Positions 39,009 through 45,009 of a DNA stretch of 45,009 bases are shown piece after piece. The stretch covers positions 1-45,009 of the forward strand of contig DAHWJX010000101.1 in assembly GCA_027343965.1 (NCBI GenBank), written 5' to 3'. Below the pieces are notes generated by a model. The model ran no database searches. It was not told where the DNA came from and saw only the letters and a list, made by a program, of their open reading frames with translations. This DNA comes from JAKACU01 sp021821185. GTDB taxonomy: Bacteria; Bacillota; Bacilli; Alicyclobacillales; SLC66. Made by a program: the position numbers and the translations under genes. The number at the start of each line of letters is the position of its first letter. Position 1 is the first letter of the stretch.

Positions 39009-40346
39009 AAAGATCGTATGCATGATCAGCCATGCGCTCAGTACGATGATCACTATCGTCACGGTCCACACGCGAATCGTGGCCATTTTTCCATTCACAT
39101 ATACGCGCATAAGTTTTTTGTCTGAAGTCAACTTCACCAAAAAGATGAGCAACGGTACAATCAAAATTCCTGCTAGAGCCTGTGACGCAACCGCCAAATT
39201 CGTCAGCGGAAGACCAGGAATTAGTACGACAAGAGCTGACACGACAAGACCACCGATATACATTGCATAAAACTTGGGTGCTTCTTTCACGGTGTCATTT
39301 AAGCTTTTCGCCCAAGAAAAAACACCTGCAAAAGTCCATGACGTGGAAAGTGAAATCGTCATCGCTGCGAGAAATCCAGCATTGACCAGACCAAGTGCAA
39401 AAAGGTCCCGGACAAAAACGCCATTTTTGACAAGATAGGCTTGAAGCATCGCTGTAGGATTGGTTAAAACGGCCGGATGAATATGCGCATATTGATACAA
39501 AGCAGCACCTGTAACCACAATCCCAATAGCAATGGCCGCCTGCACAAAGCTTCCTAAGGCTGTGTCCAGTCGACCAAAGCGCAAGTCGTGGTGTGTCATG
39601 CCTTTATCAATGACCGCACTTCCTTGAAAAAAGATCATCCAAGGTGCTACCGCGTTACCAACTGTTGCAATAAGGAAAAATAACCATTGACTCACTTGGC
39701 TATGTGCAAATGGTGAGGAAACAAGCGCATGCAGAAAGACAGAAGGGTCTGGTTTAGTTGTAAATGCAATGACGATAAATACGATATTGAGAAAACCAAC
39801 CAGAAGCGCTAACCGCTCTTTTGTGAAATACCGACCAAACAAAGCAAAGGACACTACACACAAAAGGCTGCCGATCGTAGCTAGTGTAAAAGGCACACCG
39901 AGCGTTGAAAGTCCCACACTCATCCCAATAAATTCTGTGACAAGGGTCAGAAGGTTTTCCAACAACAAGGTAAACAGCGAAAAGTATCCCCAAAATCGAC
40001 CGAAGCGTTCAAAAACGAGAAGAGGAAATGGTCGCTGACTTACCATACCAAGTCGCATCGTCATTTCTTGGATCGTATAGGTTACAGGCATTAACAGAAG
40101 GATGATGGGAATAAACCACCCCATGCCAAAGGTGGCACCGGTAACAGCATAACTAATCACGCCACCTGCATCATTGTCGCCAACCATAGCAAGCAGCCCC
40201 GGACCGATCAAGAGCCAGAAGGTGAGCAAAAATGCTCGTTTTGCAGGGTAGAGGTGCTTAGCTTGGTCTAACTTCTCAGGGGACGTTACTGAGGGATTGA
40301 GTGAAACCGCAGATGTGGTAACCGTCTTATCCCGTGGCGAAGGCAC
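39000..40346 (-). CDS. NRAMP-related divalent metal transporter with non-canonical metal site
   Basis: A 448-residue protein with about 11 membrane helices. Helix 1 reads IGPGLLAMVGDNDAGG (48-62) where Mn/Fe NRAMPs have the DPGN motif. Helix 6 reads ATVGNAVAPWMIFF (227-240) where they have MPHN. Loss of the helix 6 Met that selects transition metals, with this TPW/APW-type motif, is known from NRAMP-related magnesium transporters (NRMT); Mg2+ or Mn2+ uptake is therefore inferred. GTG at 40346 follows GGGAGGGG. It lies 76 bases after the M32 peptidase gene. Confidence 0.82.
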   Translation of the reverse strand: MPSPRDKTVTTSAVSLNPSVTSPEKLDQAKHLYPAKRAFLLTFWLLIGPGLLAMVGDNDAGGVISYAVTGATFGMGWFIPIILLLMPVTYTIQEMTMRLGMVSQRPFPLLVFERFGRFWGYFSLFTLLLENLLTLVTEFIGMSVGLSTLGVPFTLATIGSLLCVVSFALFGRYFTKERLALLVGFLNIVFIVIAFTTKPDPSVFLHALVSSPFAHSQVSQWLFFLIATVGNAVAPWMIFFQGSAVIDKGMTHHDLRFGRLDTALGSFVQAAIAIGIVVTGAALYQYAHIHPAVLTNPTAMLQAYLVKNGVFVRDLFALGLVNAGFLAAMTISLSTSWTFAGVFSWAKSLNDTVKEAPKFYAMYIGGLVVSALVVLIPGLPLTNLAVASQALAGILIVPLLIFLVKLTSDKKLMRVYVNGKMATIRVWTVTIVIIVLSAWLIMHTIFSL

Positions 40347-40421
40347 ATCGATCCCCTCCCTTCACTACGACAAAGGTACTCAAAGGGAGGGTGAAATGTG
40401 CTTATCCGGACGGAAATTTGC

Positions 40422-41933
40422 CTAGAATTCGTAAAGTAAAGCGTATTTCTTGGTTAAATAAGTGACCAGAAACTGCGCGTTGCTAGGTTCCCCCGTTGCT
40501 TTTAGGAGAATCTCGCCTGGCATGAGCAGTTTGCCATGTTGATGGATATTGTGATGCAACCACTTGCGAATCGGGGCAAAATCACCGTTAGCAATCAGCG
40601 CAGAAAAAGTAGGTATGTCTTTTTCTAACGCATTAGAAAATTGTGCTGCATAGATATTGCCAAGCGAATAGGACGGAAAATAGCCGAAATCGCCACCTGA
40701 CCAGTGTATGTCTTGCAGTACTCCATCGGCATCATTGTCCGGTGCGATACCGAGATACTCGTTCATTTTTTCCCGCCAAATCTCTGGCAAATCTTTAACC
40801 TGCAATGTACCGTCGATCAATCCTTTTTCAATTTCATAGCGAATCATGATATGCAAGTTATACGTCAGTTCATCCGCCTCTGTGCGTATAAAAGAAGGCT
40901 TTGCAACGTTGATTGCGCGGTAAAATTGATCGAGTGACACATCGGTCAATTCATCTTTAAATACCGTTTTGAGGTCGCCGTAGAAGCGTTCCCAAAATGC
41001 ATAACTACGACCGACGACATTCTCCCAGAAACGCGACTGTGATTCATGGATGCCCATCGATGCGCCTTCATGAAGCGGTGTATCCATGAGATCCTTTGAC
41101 AAAGCTTGTTCATACATAGCATGTCCTGATTCATGGATGCAGCCAAAGATTGAGGTTGATAGAAAATTCGATAAAAAGCGGGTCGTAATGCGTACGTCGC
41201 CGCGTGCAATGCCTGTGGCAAAAGGATGAGCTGACTCATCGAGTCGCCCCGCGTCAAAGTCATAGCCGATCTGTTGTAAGATCCGCGTGCAAAACGCCCG
41301 TTGCTTTTCGGTGTCATAATGGCGCAATAAAAAGTTGTCTTCGATCGGTTTTGCCTGCATAACTTTTTGCAATAAAGCTACTGTTTGCGCCCGAAGTGTA
41401 GAAAATAATGGATCCAGCACCTGCACCGTCATACCAGGTTCAAACTCATCGAGCAACGTATTGTACGGATGCCCTTCATAACCCCAATAGTCGATAAATT
41501 CCCGCTGAAATTCGACAATTTGCGTTAGATAGGGTGCAAACGACGCAAAATCATTGTGTTGACGTGCTGTCTGCCACACGGATTGTGCTGTGTTAACAAG
41601 CACCGTAAACGCTTCAAAGCGATCTGCTTTTATCTTGCGACTCTTATTAAAGTCCTTTTGACATTCTTCAACGGTGCGCCGAACGACCGGAGTAAGTTGT
41701 TCGACATGTGCTGCAAGAAACTCAAGATGCCGTTGCATTTCATCGGATGTACGCATCTTGAAGTGCTCCGTGGAAAGGGTCCCGATCACTTGAGAACGGG
41801 CATCGACACCCTTTTTGGGTAATTTGGTGCGGGCATCCCAGCCTAAGAGATTGATAGCACTCTTATAATCTGAGATTCGCTTGACATAATTACGAAAATT
41901 GGCAACTTGCGCTTCAAATGATGACGATGTCAT
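40422..41933 (-). CDS. ypwA: M32 family metallocarboxypeptidase
   Basis: Cytoplasmic zinc carboxypeptidase of the Taq/YpwA type, which trims C-terminal residues. It has 503 residues from the chosen ATG at 41933, matching the family length (~500) and start (YVKRISDYKSAINLLGWDARTKLPKKG). Zinc motif HESGH is at 267-271, with HEGASMGIHESQSRFWEN after it. GGGAGG is about 15 bases upstream of this ATG, rather far; a GTG 14 codons earlier (41975) is the alternative. It is downstream of rlmH and upstream of the NRAMP-like gene. Confidence 0.93.
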   Translation of the reverse strand: MTSSSFEAQVANFRNYVKRISDYKSAINLLGWDARTKLPKKGVDARSQVIGTLSTEHFKMRTSDEMQRHLEFLAAHVEQLTPVVRRTVEECQKDFNKSRKIKADRFEAFTVLVNTAQSVWQTARQHNDFASFAPYLTQIVEFQREFIDYWGYEGHPYNTLLDEFEPGMTVQVLDPLFSTLRAQTVALLQKVMQAKPIEDNFLLRHYDTEKQRAFCTRILQQIGYDFDAGRLDESAHPFATGIARGDVRITTRFLSNFLSTSIFGCIHESGHAMYEQALSKDLMDTPLHEGASMGIHESQSRFWENVVGRSYAFWERFYGDLKTVFKDELTDVSLDQFYRAINVAKPSFIRTEADELTYNLHIMIRYEIEKGLIDGTLQVKDLPEIWREKMNEYLGIAPDNDADGVLQDIHWSGGDFGYFPSYSLGNIYAAQFSNALEKDIPTFSALIANGDFAPIRKWLHHNIHQHGKLLMPGEILLKATGEPSNAQFLVTYLTKKYALLYEF

Positions 41934-41993
41934 TGGCAGTCCGCTAAGCCTCCCCTTTAGATCAACATGGGTCACCTAAGGCCCATAGTAAAC

Positions 41994-42020
41994 ACTATAT
42001 TTCCTAAAGCCTGAAGTCAA
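41994..42020 (-). promoter_or_regulatory. Possible promoter of the M32 peptidase gene
   Basis: Minus strand TTGACT (42020-42015), a short 15-base spacer, and TATAGT (41999-41994). The spacing is poor. Confidence 0.35.
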
Positions 42021-42037
42021 CTTGGCCTCATACAAAG

Positions 42038-42505
42038 TTATTTGTGATAAGGAGCCCCCGTTTGAATGCGAAATGCGCGGTATATCTGTTCAAGCAAAAT
42101 AACACGCATCAGTTGATGCGCAAAGGTGAACTGCGAAAAGCTCAGTGTCTGATGTGCCTTTTGTAGGACTCGATCATGCAAACCAATGGAACCTCCGATT
42201 ACAAATACAATGCGTCCTGAATGAAATGACGATAACTCATCCAAGTGTTTTGCAAACCCTTCAGACGTCATTTGTTTGCCTAAGCGATCAAGAACGATAA
42301 CGTAGTCACGTTCATGCAGCAAAGCAAGCAATCGCTCACCTTCCATTGCTTTTATACGTTCATCACCTTTACCGTCTGGAACATCGGCGACCTCATGAAT
42401 CGTCAAGTTGGCATACGAAGAAAGGCGCTTGCTGTACTCCTGTACAGCGTCGCGCCAATATTTTTCCTTTAATTTGCCTACGGTCAAGATTGCCATGGAT
42501 ATCAT
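42038..42505 (-). CDS. rlmH: 23S rRNA (pseudouridine-1915-N3)-methyltransferase
   Basis: SPOUT methyltransferase that modifies pseudouridine 1915 in helix 69 of 23S rRNA. It has 155 residues. Family stretches: ILTVGKLKEKYWRDAVQEY at the start, VIGGSIGLHD in the SAM-binding knot, and the C-terminal FAHQLMRVILLEQIYRAFRI followed by PYHK. ATG at 42505 overlaps the htrC stop (ATGA); an ATG three codons in is possible. It is the end of the wal-type operon. Confidence 0.96.
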   Translation of the reverse strand: MISMAILTVGKLKEKYWRDAVQEYSKRLSSYANLTIHEVADVPDGKGDERIKAMEGERLLALLHERDYVIVLDRLGKQMTSEGFAKHLDELSSFHSGRIVFVIGGSIGLHDRVLQKAHQTLSFSQFTFAHQLMRVILLEQIYRAFRIQTGAPYHK

Positions 42506-43761
42506 GGGAATGGTATGCCCCCAAAACCGGCAAACGGGTCACTCGCACTGCCATCGTTATTGGTACTTTGATTTTGCAAAGGTGGTAAATCACTTAATTG
42601 GACACGTGCTGTCATCAGCGTCTGCCCACGATAAAAGGATACCGTCACCCATTGTCCAGGAACAGCATGTTGCCATAGTACCGCTCGCAAATCAGAAAAC
42701 CCTGTAATTTTCATCTTATTGATTGTTACGATCACATCACCGCGCCGCATACCAGAGGCTTTCGCCGATACACTCGTCACTTTATAGACCCATACGCCAC
42801 TTTTAACGGGTACATCAGGTTGGTATTGTTGCGGAACAGCCGACAGCGACTCTCCTTCGATACCTAAAGCTGGATGTTGCGCATGCCCAGTCTGCATAAT
42901 TTGTCTTGCGATCGTACGCACCTCATTAATCGGTATCGCAAAGCCCATCCCTTCAAACCCTTTGGCCACGATCTTCGAGCTATTGATGCCAATCACTTGC
43001 CCCTCAATGTTAAGGAGAGGACCTCCACTGTTACCTGGGTTGATGGCGGCATCCGTTTGCACGACCGTTTCTTGCCCAATGACCTGCCCCGTTGCTTCAT
43101 CTTGAACTGGCATCGTACGTTGGGTTGCACTAATGACACCCACTGTCACGCTGTCTGTAAAGTCTAAACCGGCAGGATTACCGATAGCAATGGCTGGTTC
43201 ACCAGCTTGTAGACTCGCCGAATCACCAAATTGTGCTACATCAGCTGGAGTAATGAGCGATGAAGGAATCTTCAACACCGCAAGATCGGTATAGGCGTCT
43301 GCGCCAACGACTGTCGCATAGACATGTCGCTTATCGTTTAAAATGACCTCGACTTTTGCTGCACCTTGAACCACATGATAGTTGGTCACTAAAAAACCTC
43401 GTGCATCAAATAAAACTCCCGATCCGACACCCGCTTCTTGCATGCCGCTGTTCGTATCTTGGATATTGATGATACCTACCACAGATGGCGTGGCCGTTTT
43501 GACAGCTTTGACAATCGCATCATTTAACTGCACGCTTACAGGTTGGCGTGCGCGCACCGTATACGACACATTCGTCGTACTTGAAGCGGAGACAGGCAAG
43601 GTAATAAGTCCTGACGCTACAAGGGGCGGAAGAAATAGCCATGTTGCACCTGAGCCCACGATCGCTGAAAAAAAAGCAACCAAAATCCAGGAAAGCGGGG
43701 ACTTAGGTGTACTCACAGGCTTCTTTGTACTGCGAAATCTCCCATCGTCGTAAAACGTCAA
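42502..43761 (-). CDS. htrC: HtrA/DegP-type serine protease with PDZ domain
   Basis: Membrane-anchored quality-control protease of 419 residues. It has a cytoplasmic start and one membrane helix (about 23-43). The trypsin-like domain has His129 (VTNYHVV), Asp159 (YTDLAVLKI) and Ser245 (NPGNSGGPLL), and a single PDZ domain follows (about 300-400, VTSVSAKASGMRRGDVIVTIN). It ends in a short Asn/Gly/Phe tail. TTG at 43761 follows AGGAGGG. Position between walJ and rlmH identifies it with B. subtilis HtrC (YyxA). Confidence 0.94.
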   Translation of the reverse strand: MTFYDDGRFRSTKKPVSTPKSPLSWILVAFFSAIVGSGATWLFLPPLVASGLITLPVSASSTTNVSYTVRARQPVSVQLNDAIVKAVKTATPSVVGIINIQDTNSGMQEAGVGSGVLFDARGFLVTNYHVVQGAAKVEVILNDKRHVYATVVGADAYTDLAVLKIPSSLITPADVAQFGDSASLQAGEPAIAIGNPAGLDFTDSVTVGVISATQRTMPVQDEATGQVIGQETVVQTDAAINPGNSGGPLLNIEGQVIGINSSKIVAKGFEGMGFAIPINEVRTIARQIMQTGHAQHPALGIEGESLSAVPQQYQPDVPVKSGVWVYKVTSVSAKASGMRRGDVIVTINKMKITGFSDLRAVLWQHAVPGQWVTVSFYRGQTLMTARVQLSDLPPLQNQSTNNDGSASDPFAGFGGIPFP

Positions 43762-43804
43762 TTGAATCCCTCCTGCATTCCATCCTATCCTTGCACACTT
43801 ACCT

Positions 43805-44605
43805 TCATACGGCCAAAAGTGGTGTTGCTGCCAACGGATTTGTCATGCGTAAGGAGATTTGCTCTGCGAGATCATGATCATATTCCATTAGACGTTTTGA
43901 CAAAGCATCATGAGCAAGCGTTTCACGATTATTCTCCTGACTAAGATGCGCTAAAAACACCGAATGCGTTTGCTCCGACAAGCAATCCACCAAAAATTCC
44001 GCTGCCGTATCATTGCTTAAATGGCCTTTATCACCTAAAATACGACGTTTCAAATGCCATGGATAGGGACCAGTACGCAACATATCCACATCATGATTGG
44101 TTTCCAGGATAAAGGCATGAGCACCCTGCGCCACTTGCCTGATGCGATCACTGACATAGCCAAGGTCCGTTGCAAGCACCAATTTTTTACCTTGAAAATG
44201 AAAACAAAATCCCAGTGGTTCAAGAGCATCATGCGATAAAGCGAACGGTTCAATCGCGATTTGCCCTAGCGTAAATACCGCTCCGTCATGAATAATACGA
44301 GCTGTTACTGCTTCTTCCTCTTTCCATATACCAGAGAGATAACTCCAAGTACCATCAGAAGTGTAGACGGGCAGCCCCCATTTTCGTACCACGGCTTTCA
44401 ATCCTTTAACGTGGTCCGAATGTTCATGTGTCACGAGAACCGCATCAAGTAAGGTGCCATCTACTTCAATCTGATCTAGCGCAGCCTGCAATTGCCGTAA
44501 AGACACGCCAGAATCAATCAACAGACGCGTCGTGCCTGCCTGTACGTAAACGGCATTGCCTGTACTTCCACTCGCAAGCACACTGCAGACGAGAGAATCT
44601 GTCAT
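43805..44605 (-). CDS. walJ: WalJ/YycJ metallo-beta-lactamase-fold hydrolase
   Basis: A 266-residue MBL-fold protein; YycJ family members act as nucleases linked to DNA replication and mismatch repair and to cell wall control. Metal motif THEHSDH at 59-65, CSVLASGSTGNA at the start, ATDLGYVSD in the middle, and NHD and the HLSNDTAAEFL helix further on. ATG at 44605 overlaps the walI stop by ATGA; a longer in-frame reading upstream lies inside walI and has no similarity. Confidence 0.93.
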   Translation of the reverse strand: MTDSLVCSVLASGSTGNAVYVQAGTTRLLIDSGVSLRQLQAALDQIEVDGTLLDAVLVTHEHSDHVKGLKAVVRKWGLPVYTSDGTWSYLSGIWKEEEAVTARIIHDGAVFTLGQIAIEPFALSHDALEPLGFCFHFQGKKLVLATDLGYVSDRIRQVAQGAHAFILETNHDVDMLRTGPYPWHLKRRILGDKGHLSNDTAAEFLVDCLSEQTHSVFLAHLSQENNRETLAHDALSKRLMEYDHDLAEQISLRMTNPLAATPLLAV

Positions 44606-45009
44606 GATAACGCCACTTCCACTTCTCCTGTAAATGCATTGATAAAAAAAACTCCTCGTGCGGTGCCAATGCGCCATACGGGTGCAAGATAGAATCCAAC
44701 GCTTGTCACTATAGCAGAATAGTAGCCTAGGCGCACGTCTTTTACTTGATTGGGTACGCTGATCTTAGCCCGTTGCAGGTATTGAGCAAGCGATAAGAGC
44801 GCACTTACCGGGCCTATGACAGGCCTGGGTGTTTTGACGGAACGAACGATTAATAATGTCTGGTCATAACCTACTATACGAGAACCTTTGAGATGGATGC
44901 GCAAGGGAGCACTAAATACCGGATAACCATTAATGTCTTGAGTAAACACGGCGATACGCTCGCCTTTCATTTCGGTCCACCCTAAAAAGCCATAAGCATT
45001 TCCATTATA
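44602..45009 (-). CDS. walI: WalI/YycI regulatory protein, 5' part cut by window edge
   Basis: C-terminal 135 residues of a YycI-type protein. The frame is open to the right edge, so the internal Met at 44970 is not the start. In Bacillales, WalI and WalH are membrane-anchored partners that restrain the WalK sensor kinase controlling wall metabolism; the periplasmic-type domain is the part seen here. Recognisable: INGYPVFSAPLRIHLKGSRIVGYDQT, then VKDVRLGYYS and a final VFFINAFTGEVE. Assignment rests on this and on the walI-walJ-htrC-rlmH order. Confidence 0.85.
   Translation of the reverse strand, partial: YNGNAYGFLGWTEMKGERIAVFTQDINGYPVFSAPLRIHLKGSRIVGYDQTLLIVRSVKTPRPVIGPVSALLSLAQYLQRAKISVPNQVKDVRLGYYSAIVTSVGFYLAPVWRIGTARGVFFINAFTGEVEVALS

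Noticed and set aside
1..45009. CRISPR arrays, tRNA or rRNA genes, insertion sequences, prophage genes
   Set aside because: I saw no regularly spaced repeats, no tRNA-like cloverleaf with a CCA end, no rRNA segments and no transposase or phage proteins.

Overview
The window looks like chromosome of a spore-forming Bacillota in the order Bacillales. It carries Spo0F, SpoIIR, a YhcN/YlaJ-type spore lipoprotein and RNA polymerase delta. Several blocks match the gene order I know from Bacillus subtilis: atpZ-atpI-atpBEFHA; prfA-prmC-spoIIR-ywlC-mntP-ywlE-rpiB-ywlG-glyA; fadF-rpoE-pyrG-spo0F-fba-(tal)-rho-rpmE; pbpG/speE-speB-ywiB/ywfO; and walI-walJ-htrC-rlmH. Moderate base composition, very frequent TTG/GTG starts and a secreted cupredoxin-like protein would fit an Alicyclobacillaceae-type organism, possibly an acidophile. 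That assignment is inference only.

Layout. Positions 1-3736 (minus) hold the front of the F1Fo ATP synthase operon, cut inside atpA by the left edge, behind a clear TTGACA-N18-TACTAT promoter; wecB lies upstream. Positions 5219-9100 (plus) hold an envelope cassette (MGDG-synthase-type glycosyltransferase, MFS transporter, NodB deacetylase with an extra C-terminal domain) between wecB and glyA, where upp would be expected. A bidirectional terminator separates it from a cupredoxin gene at 9166-9741. Positions 9948-17226 (minus) are the prfA-to-glyA run (translation release, sporulation signalling, tRNA modification, arginine phosphatase, one-carbon metabolism). A sporulation lipoprotein, rpmE, a radical SAM gene and rho follow to 20804. 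Positions 20901-27117 hold dapL, an unknown membrane gene, a catalytically dead-looking transaldolase relative, fba, spo0F, pyrG and rpoE. Then come fadF under a FadR-like palindrome, a structured non-coding stretch, and the HD phosphohydrolase ywfO.

Positions 30833-35945 hold an EcsC-family gene overlapping ywiB tail to tail, speB-speE, and a class A penicillin-binding protein. An aspartate aminotransferase and two basic, low-complexity unknown genes follow, then a broken SGNH hydrolase, an NRAMP-like transporter with an unusual metal site, an M32 carboxypeptidase, and the walI-walJ-htrC-rlmH operon cut by the right edge.

I found no CRISPR array, tRNA, rRNA, IS element or prophage. The most unusual items are the transaldolase pseudoenzyme in the fba-tal position, the two-cysteine cupredoxin, the structured RNA candidate between ywfO and fadF, the possible attenuator in the pyrG leader, and the NRAMP relative.
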